A DNA stretch of 64,000 bases from Janibacter sp. Soil728 (GTDB taxonomy: Bacteria; Actinomycetota; Actinomycetes; Actinomycetales; Dermatophilaceae): assembly GCF_001428305.1 (NCBI RefSeq), contig NZ_LMRZ01000007.1, positions 1 to 64,000 of the forward strand, read 5' to 3'. A program made the translations under genes and the position numbers. The notes under the pieces are model-generated. The model was not told the DNA's origin and ran no database searches. It worked only from the letters and a program-made list of their open reading frames with translations. Position 1 is the first letter of the stretch; each line of letters starts with the position of its first letter. Positions 7,973 to 16,925 of the stretch are shown here, in pieces.

Positions 7973-9622
7973 ATGACCCAGCGGACAACGACGTCCGACG
8001 AGATCTCCGACGTACGCCCAGACATCGCCGCGTCCTGGCGCCGCGCGAGCCTGGCCGGCGTCGAGCACAGCGGGGCCTTCGAACGACTGGTCCCGGGGGA
8101 CTTCGACCGCAACGGTTCGCTCTTGGTCGGTGCGGGGCCGGTGCTCGACCAGCTGGAGGCGAGCCTGGTCGGCACGGGGTTCTCGACGATCCTGGGCGAC
8201 CGTGAGTGCCGCATCGTCAGGCGCTGGGATGATGACCCGCGGACACGCGAGGGACTCGACGTGCTCAACATCCGTGAGGGTGCCAGCATGCTCGAGGAGA
8301 CCATCGGCACGAACGCCATCGGCACGGTCTTCGAGACGCGGCACCCAGTCGTGATCCACGGGTCGGAGCACTTCGTGGAGTCCCTGCGGCACTTCAGCTG
8401 CTACGGACACCCGATCCGGCACCCGCTTACGCGCCGGATCGAGGGGGTCCTCGACATCTCGGCGCTGGTGGAGTCTGCGAGCCCGCTGCTCCCACCGCTG
8501 ATCGCCCGGGCCGTCCATGACATCGAACAGCGTCTCCTCGACGGTAGCCGGATCTCTGAGAAGAGCCTGCTGGCCGCCTTCCAGGAGGCGTCGGGGCGTT
8601 CCAAGCACGCCGTCCTGGCCATCGGTGAGGACATCGTGATGAGCAACCAAGCCGCCTCGAGCTTGCTCAGCTCCTCCGACATCGCGCTGCTTCGCGTGCT
8701 CGGGGACGATCCTCCGGACAGCGCCGACAGCACCTTGCGGTTCACCCTCGAGACCGGAAGGCCTGCGGACGTCATGGTGACGCGGGTCCCGGGGGCACGA
8801 CGTGGGGTCCTGCTTCGGGTGGTCGAGCGGGCCTGCGGGCCGCACCTCACTCCGCCGGCGATGAGTCCGGTCAAGGTGCCGGACAGGGCGCCCGCTCCAA
8901 CCCTGGTCTGCGGGCCACCCGGCACCGGGCGGTCGACCCGAGCGAGGGAGCTCGGCGTCCTGCCCACCAAGGTCTTCCACGCCGCGACGGCACTGCTGGA
9001 GGGGCCGGCAGTGTGGGCGCAGGAGTTCGAGAGCGCGATGCGCCGTACGAGTGGTTGCGTCGTGGTGGAGTCCATCGACCTGTTGTCGGACGAGCTGCTC
9101 GATCTGGTGATCGACCGGGTCGGCCGGCGCTCGCGGCCCCAGCTGATCTTCACCTCGGGTCCGGTCGAGGCACTCACCGGTAGGGCGGCCAACCTGGCCG
9201 GGACCGCGATCGTTCGCGATGAGCTGATGACTCTGGCATCACGGCGCTCCGAGATCCCCGGCCTGGCCGCGTCGATGCTCGCCGAGGTCGCCGCGAGCGA
9301 TGATGTGCACCTCACGCCCGGTGTCATTCACGCGCTCACGGCACAGGACTGGCCGGGCAACCTGAGTGAGCTCAAGGCCGTCATCACCTTCGCGGCCGGC
9401 CGGCGCACCCATGGCGGGATCGCGCTGACGGATCTGCCCGACCATTACCGCGTGGCCAGCTCTGCTCGCTCGCTCACCACTCGTGAGCGGGCCGAACGCG
9501 ATGCCGTCGTGGCCGCGCTCCGGGCCTTCGACGGCAACAAGGTGCAGGCGGCACGGGAGCTGGGCATGTCGCGTACGACGCTCTACACGCGCATCCGCCA
9601 GCTCCGCATCACCAGCTACTGA
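7973..9622 (+). CDS. AcoR/MimR-like GAF-AAA-Fis transcriptional regulator
   Basis: The protein has 549 residues. The N-terminal part (DVRPDIAASWRRA, then a GAF-type sensor with NIREGASMLEETIGTNAIGT) is the signature of AcoR-type activators. The centre is an eroded AAA+ region: it keeps GPPGTGRSTRARE but lacks the sigma-54 contact loop GAFTGA. The C-terminus is a Fis-like helix-turn-helix (ALRAFDGNKVQAARELGMSRTTLYTRIRQL). Actinobacterial proteins of this group (MimR, AcoR-like) activate alcohol, ketone and propane oxidation genes without sigma-54. It is divergent from the alcohol dehydrogenase operon. Its 3-prime end overlaps mftR convergently by 7 bp. Confidence 0.88.
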   Translation: MTQRTTTSDEISDVRPDIAASWRRASLAGVEHSGAFERLVPGDFDRNGSLLVGAGPVLDQLEASLVGTGFSTILGDRECRIVRRWDDDPRTREGLDVLNIREGASMLEETIGTNAIGTVFETRHPVVIHGSEHFVESLRHFSCYGHPIRHPLTRRIEGVLDISALVESASPLLPPLIARAVHDIEQRLLDGSRISEKSLLAAFQEASGRSKHAVLAIGEDIVMSNQAASSLLSSSDIALLRVLGDDPPDSADSTLRFTLETGRPADVMVTRVPGARRGVLLRVVERACGPHLTPPAMSPVKVPDRAPAPTLVCGPPGTGRSTRARELGVLPTKVFHAATALLEGPAVWAQEFESAMRRTSGCVVVESIDLLSDELLDLVIDRVGRRSRPQLIFTSGPVEALTGRAANLAGTAIVRDELMTLASRRSEIPGLAASMLAEVAASDDVHLTPGVIHALTAQDWPGNLSELKAVITFAAGRRTHGGIALTDLPDHYRVASSARSLTTRERAERDAVVAALRAFDGNKVQAARELGMSRTTLYTRIRQLRITSY

Positions 9623-10245
9623 CCGGTGCCCGCAGCCCTTCGCTCGGGGATCACGGCGCGCTGGTCGTCCAGGTGGTGGTGGAGCGCGGCGAAGGCCTCG
9701 TCCAGCAGGCCGGGCAGCGACGTCTGCTCGTCCTCGAGCCACTGCTGGTAGGCCGACAGGGCGAGCGCCAGCGCGACCCGTCCGATGGTGCGGGGATGGA
9801 GGTCGTCGGGGGACATGCCGTGTCGCTGTGCGACGTACGACGCGATGACCGCGCGCCAGGCGCCGTGGCGCAGGGTGGCGTGTGCCTGCAAGGCGGGGGT
9901 GTTCATCAGCAGACGCATGCGTCGTCGGTGCTGCTCCACGGCGGCGGGGTCGACGTGGTTGAACGCCTTGACCGATTCCTGGACGGCCTCGGCCGTGCTG
10001 ACGTCGGTGGGCATCTCGCGCAGGTGCTGGGCGAGGTGGCGCAGGCTCTCGTCGAACTGGCCCCACGGGATGTCGTTCTTGGACGGGTAGTAGCGAAAGA
10101 GCGTGCGCCGCGCGATGCCCGCCGCGTCTGCGATCTGCTCGACGGTGGTGTTGTCGAACCCCTGCTCGTCGAAGAGGCGGAAGGCGATCTCCTCGATCAG
10201 GGCATGGGTCGTCACCGGGGGACGACCGGGGCCTTTCTTGCGCAC
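9616..10245 (-). CDS. mftR: Mycofactocin system transcriptional regulator MftR (TetR family)
   Basis: This 209-residue TetR-family repressor has its helix-turn-helix at residues about 15-60 (LIEEIAFRLFDEQGF through TTVEQIADAAGIARRTLFRYYPSKNDI). The phrase RYYPSKNDIPWGQFDESL and the all-helical ligand domain fit the MftR subgroup, and it is divergent from mftA with a 97-bp shared promoter region. MftR proteins repress mft genes and respond to acyl-CoA-type ligands in mycobacteria. I see no clean palindrome in 10246-10342, so its operator is not located here. Confidence 0.9.
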   Translation of the reverse strand: MRKKGPGRPPVTTHALIEEIAFRLFDEQGFDNTTVEQIADAAGIARRTLFRYYPSKNDIPWGQFDESLRHLAQHLREMPTDVSTAEAVQESVKAFNHVDPAAVEQHRRRMRLLMNTPALQAHATLRHGAWRAVIASYVAQRHGMSPDDLHPRTIGRVALALALSAYQQWLEDEQTSLPGLLDEAFAALHHHLDDQRAVIPERRAAGTGQ

Positions 10246-10342
10246 CGGACGAACCTATCTCAGAAGTTTTCGCTTACCCCTTCCATTATTGCCCTCGGTG
10301 CCAATACGGTGTGGTCCACGTCATACCCACCAAGGAGGAACG

Positions 10343-10459
10343 ATGGACAGCACGGAGACCATGGAGACCACGGACAGCACCACTGTCGAGTCCGAAGAGC
10401 TCACCGCGGAGATGCTGGTCGAGGAAGTCTCGATCGACGGCATGTGCGGCGTGTACTGA
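10343..10459 (+). CDS. mftA: Mycofactocin precursor peptide MftA
   Basis: This 38-residue peptide is the ribosomal substrate of the mycofactocin pathway. It ends in the diagnostic core IDGMCGVY; the final Val-Tyr is decarboxylated and crosslinked by MftC and released to give the redox-active AHDP/premycofactocin. The acidic Thr/Ser-rich leader (MDSTETMETTDSTTVESEEL) would be held by MftB. A strong ribosome site (AAGGAGG) sits 6 nt before the ATG. It is the first gene of the mft operon and ends 4 nt before mftB. Confidence 0.97.
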   Translation: MDSTETMETTDSTTVESEELTAEMLVEEVSIDGMCGVY

Positions 10460-10463
10460 GCCG

Positions 10464-10796
10464 ATGTCGACCGCTGCGACTGCCACCGTCCTCGAGGCTG
10501 ACCACGCTCCACGGGTCGAGGTCCGTCTCGAGGACGGGTGGCGACTCAACCCGAAGGTCGCGCTGAGACCCGAGCCCTTCGGCGCGCTGGCCTACCACTT
10601 CGGAAACCGGCGCCTGTCCTTCCTGCGCCGGCCCGAGCTGGTCACCGTCGTCCGGGCACTGGCCGGCGCCCCTGACGTGCGCACCGCGCTGGCTGATGCC
10701 GGCGTCCCCGAGGCCCAGTGGGCGGCATTTGTCGGCGCACTGTCCACGCTCGCCGAGTCCGACATGATCCACTCCCGCAAGGAGGGCCAGCAATGA
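10464..10796 (+). CDS. mftB: Mycofactocin biosynthesis chaperone MftB
   Basis: The 110-residue protein is the RiPP recognition element of the pathway; it binds the MftA leader and presents it to MftC. It resembles PqqD: a beta segment (WRLNPKVALRPEPFGALAYHF) followed by helices ending in ESDMIHSR. The ATG at 10464 follows the mftA stop by 4 nt. Its stop overlaps the mftC start (ATGA). Position and length match known mft operons. Confidence 0.95.
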   Translation: MSTAATATVLEADHAPRVEVRLEDGWRLNPKVALRPEPFGALAYHFGNRRLSFLRRPELVTVVRALAGAPDVRTALADAGVPEAQWAAFVGALSTLAESDMIHSRKEGQQ

Positions 10797-12043
10797 CCAT
10801 CACCGCACCAGCCCACGATGCACGTCCGAAGGGCGGCAGCCTGGTCGACCAGTTCGAGCTCGGCCTCGATGCCCCCATCTGCCTGACCTGGGAGCTGACC
10901 TATGCGTGCAACCTCGAGTGCGCGCACTGTCTGTCGAGCAGCGGCCGCCGCGACCCACGCGAGCTGAGCACGCAGCAGTGCGAGGCGGTGATCGACGAGC
11001 TGCAGCGCATGCAGGTCTTCTACGTGAACATCGGCGGCGGCGAGCCGACGATCCGACCCGACTTCTGGCACCTGCTGCAGTACGCCGTCGACCACGAGGT
11101 GGGGGTGAAGTTCTCCACCAACGGTGTCCGCCTGACCCCCGAGCGCGCCGGCTTCCTCGCCTCGCCCGCCTGCAACGGCTACGTCGACGTGCAGATCTCG
11201 CTGGATGGTGCGACCGCCGAGGTCAACGACTACGTCCGCGGCCCCGGTTCCTACGACACCGCGCTCGCCGCCTTGAAGAATCTGCAGGACGCCGGCTTCA
11301 AGGACGCCAAGATCTCGGTCGTCTGCACCCGGCAGAACATCGGTCAGCTCGACGAGTTCAAGGCGCTCGCCGACCACTACGGCGCCACCCTGCGCCTGAC
11401 CCGGCTGCGCCCATCTGGTCGTGGCGCGGACGTGTGGGACGAGCTGCACCCGTTGCCCGAGCAGCAGCGCGAGCTCTACGACTGGCTGATGGCCCATGGC
11501 GAGGACGTGCTCACCGGCGACTCGTTCTTCCACCTCGCAGCCTTCGGCGAGGCACTGCCGGGCCTGAACCTGTGCGGCGCCGGGCGGGTGGTGTGCCTGA
11601 TCGACCCGATCGGCGACGTCTATGCGTGCCCCTTCGCGATCCACGACAACTTCCTCGCCGGCAACCTGCTCGCCGACGGTGGCTTCCGGGAGGTGTGGCA
11701 GACCTCGCAGCTCTTCCAAGAACTCCGTGCACCGCAGACCTCGGGGGCGTGCACGAAGTGTGAGTTCTTCGACTCGTGCCGTGGCGGGTGCATGGCGGCG
11801 AAGTTCTTCACCGGCCTGCCGATGGACGGCCCGGACCCCGAGTGCGTGCAGGGGTACGGCGAGTCCGCGCTGGCTGCCGACCGCAGCATCCCTGCGGCCA
11901 GCCAGGACCACTCCCGCACGGCGCCGGGACGCAATCAACCAGTGATGCTCACCCTGACCCGTCGTCCCGACGACTTCACGCCGCCGACGTCCGCGCCGGT
12001 CTCTGCCTGTGCGGAGAACCCGCTGGCCGGCTTCACCCCCTGA
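10793..12043 (+). CDS. mftC: Mycofactocin radical SAM maturase MftC
   Basis: This 416-residue radical SAM/SPASM enzyme carries out oxidative decarboxylation and C-C crosslinking of the MftA C-terminal Val-Tyr. The SAM cluster ligands are Cys39, Cys43 and Cys46 (ACNLECAHC). The GGGEPT motif follows, and the C-terminal SPASM domain has the expected cysteines (LCGAG..VC..YACPF, then CTKCEFFDSCRGGC). About 60 residues follow the last SPASM Cys cluster, ending in a Pro-rich tail. Translation is coupled to mftB. The longer upstream open frame runs through mftB and is not used. Confidence 0.97.
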   Translation: MTITAPAHDARPKGGSLVDQFELGLDAPICLTWELTYACNLECAHCLSSSGRRDPRELSTQQCEAVIDELQRMQVFYVNIGGGEPTIRPDFWHLLQYAVDHEVGVKFSTNGVRLTPERAGFLASPACNGYVDVQISLDGATAEVNDYVRGPGSYDTALAALKNLQDAGFKDAKISVVCTRQNIGQLDEFKALADHYGATLRLTRLRPSGRGADVWDELHPLPEQQRELYDWLMAHGEDVLTGDSFFHLAAFGEALPGLNLCGAGRVVCLIDPIGDVYACPFAIHDNFLAGNLLADGGFREVWQTSQLFQELRAPQTSGACTKCEFFDSCRGGCMAAKFFTGLPMDGPDPECVQGYGESALAADRSIPAASQDHSRTAPGRNQPVMLTLTRRPDDFTPPTSAPVSACAENPLAGFTP

Positions 12044-12062
12044 TCCCGAGAGGTCTCCACCC

Positions 12063-13256
12063 ATGTCGAAGAACCCCTGGGCCCAGAATCCTTGGTTCGA
12101 GTCCGTAGCCGTCGCCCAGCAGCGGGCGAAGAAGCGGCTCCCGAAGTCGGTCTACGGCGCACTCGTCGCCGGCTCCGAGCGTGGTCAGAGCCTGACCGAC
12201 AACGAGGCTGCCTTCACCGAGCTCGGCCTGGCCCCTCACGTCGCCGGCCACCTTCCCGACCGTGCCATGGCCACCAGTGTGCTGGGTGTCGACATCTCGT
12301 TGCCGGTGATCATGTCGCCGACCGGTGTGCAGGCGGTGCATCCCGACGGTGAGGTCGCCGTCGCTCGGGCGGCAGCCGCGCGCGGAACGGCGATCGGCCT
12401 GAGCAACTTCGCCAGTCGCTCGGTCGAGGACGTCGTCGAGGCCAACCCCAACACCTTCTTCCAGATGTACTGGACAGGCGACCGTGACGTCATGGTCCAG
12501 CGCATGGCGCGGGCCCGGGCCGCCGGTGCCAAGGGGCTGATCGCCACCCTGGACTGGTCCTTCTCGATGGGCCGTGACTGGGGGAGCCCCGAGATCCCCG
12601 AGAAGATCGACTTCGCATCGGCCCTCAAGCTGGCCCCCGAAGTGGTCCGACGTCCCCGATGGGCGTGGGAGTTCGCCAAGGAACGCAACATCCCGGACCT
12701 GACGGCACCCAACCTGGCCGCCCCGGGCGAGGACAAGGGGCCGACCTTCTTCGCCGCCTACTACGAGTGGATGACCACGACCCCGCCCACCTGGGAGGAC
12801 GTGGAGTGGATGGCGAAGGAATGGGGCGGCCCCTTCATGCTCAAGGGCGTGTGCCGCATCGACGACGCCAAGCGCGCCCGGGACCTCGGTGTGTCGGCCA
12901 TCTCGGTGTCCAACCACGGTGGCAACAACCTCGACGGCACCCCGGCCCCGATCCGGGTCCTGCCCGGCATCGCTGATGCGGTGGGTGACGACATCGAGGT
13001 GCTGATGGACGGCGGCATCCGACGCGGTAGCGACGTGGTCAAGGCACTGGCGCTGGGTGCGCGCGCGGTGATGATCGGTCGCGCCTACCTGTGGGGCCTC
13101 GGCGCCAACGGCCAGGCCGGGGTCGAGAACGTCCTCGACATCCTGCGCAGTGGCATCGACTCTGCGCTGCTCGGCATGGGCCACTCCTCGATCGACGAGC
13201 TCAGCCCGGCAGACCTCGTCATTCCCGAGGGCTTCGCCCGCAGGCTGGGCGAGTAG
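12063..13256 (+). CDS. mftD: Mycofactocin oxidoreductase MftD (FMN)
   Basis: The 397-residue member of the lactate dehydrogenase-like FMN family oxidatively deaminates AHDP to premycofactocin. Visible landmarks are the N-terminal MSKNPWAQNPWFESVAVAQQRAKKRLPKSVYGAL typical of MftD, the FMN-phosphate site LMDGGIRRGSDVVKALALGARAVMIGRAYLWG, and the catalytic SNHGGNN with its His. The ATG at 12063 lies 19 bp after mftC. Confidence 0.96.
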   Translation: MSKNPWAQNPWFESVAVAQQRAKKRLPKSVYGALVAGSERGQSLTDNEAAFTELGLAPHVAGHLPDRAMATSVLGVDISLPVIMSPTGVQAVHPDGEVAVARAAAARGTAIGLSNFASRSVEDVVEANPNTFFQMYWTGDRDVMVQRMARARAAGAKGLIATLDWSFSMGRDWGSPEIPEKIDFASALKLAPEVVRRPRWAWEFAKERNIPDLTAPNLAAPGEDKGPTFFAAYYEWMTTTPPTWEDVEWMAKEWGGPFMLKGVCRIDDAKRARDLGVSAISVSNHGGNNLDGTPAPIRVLPGIADAVGDDIEVLMDGGIRRGSDVVKALALGARAVMIGRAYLWGLGANGQAGVENVLDILRSGIDSALLGMGHSSIDELSPADLVIPEGFARRLGE

Positions 13257-13266
13257 GGAACCCTTC

Positions 13267-14004
13267 GTGGGCATGCTGACGCGGACGACCTGGACGGCGC
13301 TGGAGCCCGGCTGCCGGGTCCTGGTACCGATCGGCTCGACCGAGCAGCACGGACCGCATCTGGGCCTGGGCACGGACACGGCGATCGCGGTCGCCGTGGC
13401 CTCACGACTCGCCGAGTCCCTGCCCGGTCCGACACATGTCGCGCCACCGGTCGCCTTCGGAGCCTCCGGTGAGCACCAGGGGTTCCCCGGGCTGATGTCT
13501 GTCGGCAACGACGTCCTGGAGCTCGTCCTCGTCGAGCTGGTCAGGTCGATGAGCTCCTGGGCCGGGGAGATCACCTTCGTCAACACCCACGGGGGCAACC
13601 TCGCCGCCCTGCGCGGGGCCGTGACGCAGCTGCGTACCGAGGGGCACCGTGCCCAGTGGCTGCCGTGCGCAACCGAGGAGCTGGACCTGCATGCGGGTCA
13701 TGCCGAGACCTCGATCATGCTGCACCTCGACCCGCAGACGGTCGACATGAGCGCGGCCGAGGTCGGTGACACCCGTTCCCTGGCGGAGGTGCTCCCCACC
13801 CTGATGACGAAGGGGGTGATCGCGGTGAGCGCGAACGGTGTCCTCGGTGACCCGACGACCGCCACAGCAGAGGAAGGCCTACGGCTGCTCGACCTGATCG
13901 TCGAGGACGCGCTCGAGCGGCTGACGTCCGCCGTCGTCGATGACCGTGGTTGCCTGGTGCGCGAGTCGGGTCGCGCAGCACGTGTCGTGAAGAGCCGGCC
14001 ATGA
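13267..14004 (+). CDS. mftE: Mycofactocin precursor peptidase MftE (creatininase family)
   Basis: The protein is a metal-dependent amidohydrolase that cuts the crosslinked Val-Tyr from MftA. Metal ligands are visible in STEQHGPHLGLGTDT (Glu, His, Asp), NTHGGN and the Glu of HAGHAETSIM. The start is probably GTG at 13267 (245 residues), with an ATG at 13273 as the alternative; neither has a strong ribosome site, so translation may depend on mftD, which ends 10 bp upstream. Its stop overlaps the SDR start (ATGA). Confidence 0.94.
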   Translation: MGMLTRTTWTALEPGCRVLVPIGSTEQHGPHLGLGTDTAIAVAVASRLAESLPGPTHVAPPVAFGASGEHQGFPGLMSVGNDVLELVLVELVRSMSSWAGEITFVNTHGGNLAALRGAVTQLRTEGHRAQWLPCATEELDLHAGHAETSIMLHLDPQTVDMSAAEVGDTRSLAEVLPTLMTKGVIAVSANGVLGDPTTATAEEGLRLLDLIVEDALERLTSAVVDDRGCLVRESGRAARVVKSRP

Positions 14005-14795
14005 CGACCGCGGACCGGGTGGTGCTCGTCACCGGAGCAGCCCGGGGGATCGGCGCGGCGACCGTGTCCGACCTGCTCGGTACCGGTCACCGGGTCATCG
14101 CGGTCGACTCGTGCCGAGGCGCCGACATGAGGCTCACCTATCCGCTGGCGACTCGCGAGGACCTGGCGGCGGTCGCCGCCCTGGACTCCGACCGGGTCGA
14201 AGCCGTCGAGGCCGATGTCTCGGACCTCACCGCGATGAGGGCAGCCGTCGCCACGGGGGTTGCCCGGTTCGGGCGCCTCGATGCGGTGGTGGCCGCGGCC
14301 GGGGTGATCGCTGGTGGAGCGCCCCTGTGGGAGACGCCGGCCGAGGACCTGCAGACCCAGTGGGATGTCAACGCCCTCGGGGTCTGGAACACCGCAGCCG
14401 CCACCGTGCCCGTCATGCTCGACCAGCAGGACCCGTCCGGATGTCGGTTCGTCGCCGTCGTGTCCGCAGCCGGGAGCCGTGGGTTGTTCCACCTCAGCGC
14501 CTACAACGCCTCCAAGCACGCGGCACTGGGCATCGTCCGCGGACTCGCCGCCGACCTCGTCGGCACGGGGGTCACAGCGGTCGCGGTCTCGCCAGGCTCC
14601 ACCGACACCGAGATGCTGGCCGCGACCGCCGGCATCTACGGGCTCGATGACACCTCCGAGCTCGCCGACTCCCAGCTGATCAAGCGTGCCATCAGTCCGG
14701 CCGAGATGGCCGCGACGATCGCGTTCTGCTGCTCGCCGGCCGGGGGCGTGCTCAACGGCTCGGTGGTCGCTGCTGACGGTGGATTCACCGGGTGA
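14001..14795 (+). CDS. Mycofactocin-coupled SDR family oxidoreductase
   Basis: This 264-residue short-chain dehydrogenase has the motif VTGAARGIGAATV at the N-terminus, AAAGV in place of NNAG, and the catalytic Ser with YNASK (SAAGSRGLFHLSAYNASKHAALG). SDRs of this group carry a non-exchangeable NAD and pass electrons to mycofactocin; co-translation with mftE (ATGA) and mftF (GTGA) supports this. Residues 36-55 form an insert after the second beta strand (SCRGADMRLTYPLATREDL), which is typical of the mycofactocin SDR subfamilies. Confidence 0.93.
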   Translation: MTTADRVVLVTGAARGIGAATVSDLLGTGHRVIAVDSCRGADMRLTYPLATREDLAAVAALDSDRVEAVEADVSDLTAMRAAVATGVARFGRLDAVVAAAGVIAGGAPLWETPAEDLQTQWDVNALGVWNTAAATVPVMLDQQDPSGCRFVAVVSAAGSRGLFHLSAYNASKHAALGIVRGLAADLVGTGVTAVAVSPGSTDTEMLAATAGIYGLDDTSELADSQLIKRAISPAEMAATIAFCCSPAGGVLNGSVVAADGGFTG

Positions 14796-16351
14796 GTGCA
14801 GTGTCGCCGCCGACCGGGCTCCCGCACGGTGCTCGCCTGCGCCTCAACGAGCACGTGCGGCGGTACGACGACGGACGGGTGCTGGTCGGCGGGAGTCCCG
14901 GACGGTTGATGCGACTGTCGGCAAGGGCTCTGGCGATGCTTGACGGCGACGCGCTGGACGTTGGCGCCGGGACCGCTGTGCTCGCTGAGCGACTCCTTGA
15001 CGCCGGCCTGATGGACCCGGCGCCCTCGTCGCTGCCCCAGTCCGGGCTCGACCAGATGTCCGTGGTGATCCCGGTGCGGGACCGTAGTCGGCAGCTCGAT
15101 CGCCTGCTCGCTGGCCTGCCCGTCGGCGTGCACGTCCTGGTGGTGGACGACGCCTCGGAGCGGCCGGATCTGGTGATCGCGACGGCGGAGCGGCACGGCG
15201 CCGAGGTCTTGACGCTCCCCACCAACGGCGGGCCGGCGGGAGCGCGGAACCGAGGGTTCGAGGCGACCGGGACCCCCTTCGTCGCCTTCGTCGACTCCGA
15301 CGTCGTACCCGGTCCCGGGGCCTTCGAGGTGTTGCTGCGGCATTTCGCCGACCCACGGCTTGCGATGGTCGCGCCGCGCATCCTCGGACTCGAGCCCGGT
15401 TCGGCGAGGCCGCACGGAAGCGGCGCGCTGACCCGGTACGAGGCCGCGATGTCGTCACTGGACCGGGGGCCCGACCCGGCGTTGGTCAGGCCGATGAGTC
15501 GGGTGGCGTGGCTGCCCAGCGCCTGCGTCGTCGTGCGCCGTGATGTCTTCGAGTCCTGCGCCGGGTTCTCCGAGGAGATGCGCGTCGGCGAGGACGTCGA
15601 CCTGGTCTGGCGGCTCACCTCGGCGGGGCACCGGGTCCGCTACGAGCCGGCAGCCTCGGTGCGCCACGAGCACCGCGCCACTCCCGCGTCCTGGCTGACC
15701 CGCAAGGCGGTCTACGGCACGAGTGCTGCGCCGCTCGCATCTCGGCACGGGACCGCGGTGGCCCCCGCGGTCTTCGCACCCTGGACCGCAGTCCTTGCTG
15801 CAGCTGTCCTCGCCCAGCGTCGGTGGAGCCTGCCCGTGGTGGGACTGGCCTGGGCCACCGTCACCGTGCGCCTCGCGATGCGTTTCCGCTCCCTGGGCGA
15901 TGACGCGCCCCTCGGCTGGTCGACCGCGGTGCGGATGGCTGCTCGCCTGACGTGCGACGGAGCGCGCAGCTCGCTCGAGCAGTCAGGTGCGCTGGCGTTG
16001 CGGCACTGGTGGCCCGCAGTGCTGCCCCTGACCCTGGTGTCGTCACGAGCTCGTCGCATCGTCGCGGCTGCCGCCGTCGTCGACGCGATCACGGAGTGGA
16101 GACGCGTGCGTCCTGGCCTCGATCCCTTGAGTTTCCTCGTGGCCCGGCGGCTCGACGACCTGGCCTACGGGGCCGGTGTGTGGACCGGTGCGGTGCGGTC
16201 CGGGTCTGCGCGTGCCCTGCTGCCGCGGTTCGGCGGATCGGGCGGTGTGAGACGACGCGCCGACGGCAGCCCAGCAGGCCAGGGCCGGCGGTGGTTCAGC
16301 CAGCGAGCGCCTTCAACCAGCCCACCAGCACGACCAGGCTCGCCTGCGTGA
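14792..16351 (+). CDS. mftF: Mycofactocin glycosyltransferase MftF
   Basis: The protein has 519 residues. It begins with a short PqqD/MftB-like N-terminal domain (GARLRLNEHVRRYDDGRVLVGGS), then a GT2 domain from about residue 85 (MSVVIPVRDRSRQLDRLLAGL) with DDAS and the DSDVVPGPGAF metal motif. Hydrophobic segments follow near the C-terminus (AVLAAAVLAQRRW..VVGLAWATVTV). MftF adds beta-1,4-glucose units to premycofactocin. It starts with GTG overlapping the SDR stop. The C-terminal 30 residues are Ser/Pro/Arg-rich and overlap a convergent gene by 56 bp. Confidence 0.94.
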   Translation: MSAVSPPTGLPHGARLRLNEHVRRYDDGRVLVGGSPGRLMRLSARALAMLDGDALDVGAGTAVLAERLLDAGLMDPAPSSLPQSGLDQMSVVIPVRDRSRQLDRLLAGLPVGVHVLVVDDASERPDLVIATAERHGAEVLTLPTNGGPAGARNRGFEATGTPFVAFVDSDVVPGPGAFEVLLRHFADPRLAMVAPRILGLEPGSARPHGSGALTRYEAAMSSLDRGPDPALVRPMSRVAWLPSACVVVRRDVFESCAGFSEEMRVGEDVDLVWRLTSAGHRVRYEPAASVRHEHRATPASWLTRKAVYGTSAAPLASRHGTAVAPAVFAPWTAVLAAAVLAQRRWSLPVVGLAWATVTVRLAMRFRSLGDDAPLGWSTAVRMAARLTCDGARSSLEQSGALALRHWWPAVLPLTLVSSRARRIVAAAAVVDAITEWRRVRPGLDPLSFLVARRLDDLAYGAGVWTGAVRSGSARALLPRFGGSGGVRRRADGSPAGQGRRWFSQRAPSTSPPARPGSPA

Positions 16352-16925
16352 TGCCGTGGCCGCCCGCGTCGCGGTGGGCGGTCACCAGGGCACCGGACTC
16401 GTCGTGCAGATAGGTCCAGGTGCCGTCGAGCAGCTCGCGCGGGATGACGTAGTCGCTGTCGCCCTGGGCGACGAGGACGGGCAGGCCGGCCAGGCGCTGC
16501 TCCGTGACGGGCACGCCGGCGTCGAAGGGGAGGGTGGCGTAGAGGATCGCCGCACCTGCGTAGCGCTGCGGGTCGTCGAGGACGAGCCCGCCGGCGAAGG
16601 CGCCGCCACCGCTGAAGCCGATGAGCACGACCGGCCGCCCGGTCGGGGCCACCTCGTCGAGCCAGGTGCGGAACCACGCCATGGTGTCCGTGAGCGACTC
16701 GGCGACGGGGCGACCGATGCCGCGGTTGGCGAACCAGGCGAAGCCACCCCCTTCGGCGATCGGGGCACGGACGGCGGCGTACGAGGGCCCGGCGGGCAGG
16801 TGGGCCGCGAGGGAGAGGATCTGTCGCTCGTCGGACCCGCGGCCGTGCAGCAGCACGACGAGTGGCTTGGCCGGGTCGTCCTCGCCGAGGAAGGCGGCGA
16901 CGGCCGGGGCGAACTGCGCGCTCAC
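16296..16925 (-). CDS. Alpha/beta hydrolase (phospholipase/carboxylesterase or dienelactone hydrolase type)
   Basis: The 209-residue serine hydrolase has LLHGRGSDERQ near the N-terminus, the nucleophile elbow GFSGGGA (Ser about 109), the acid Asp in GDSDYVIP and the His of GGHG, so the catalytic triad is complete. It starts with GTG at 16925, overlapping the stop of the VOC gene (GTGA); the upstream frame is antisense and non-coding. Small carboxylesterases and MhqD-type hydrolases are often encoded next to VOC proteins in electrophile or quinone detoxification loci. The substrate is unknown. Confidence 0.85.
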   Translation of the reverse strand: MSAQFAPAVAAFLGEDDPAKPLVVLLHGRGSDERQILSLAAHLPAGPSYAAVRAPIAEGGGFAWFANRGIGRPVAESLTDTMAWFRTWLDEVAPTGRPVVLIGFSGGGAFAGGLVLDDPQRYAGAAILYATLPFDAGVPVTEQRLAGLPVLVAQGDSDYVIPRELLDGTWTYLHDESGALVTAHRDAGGHGITQASLVVLVGWLKALAG

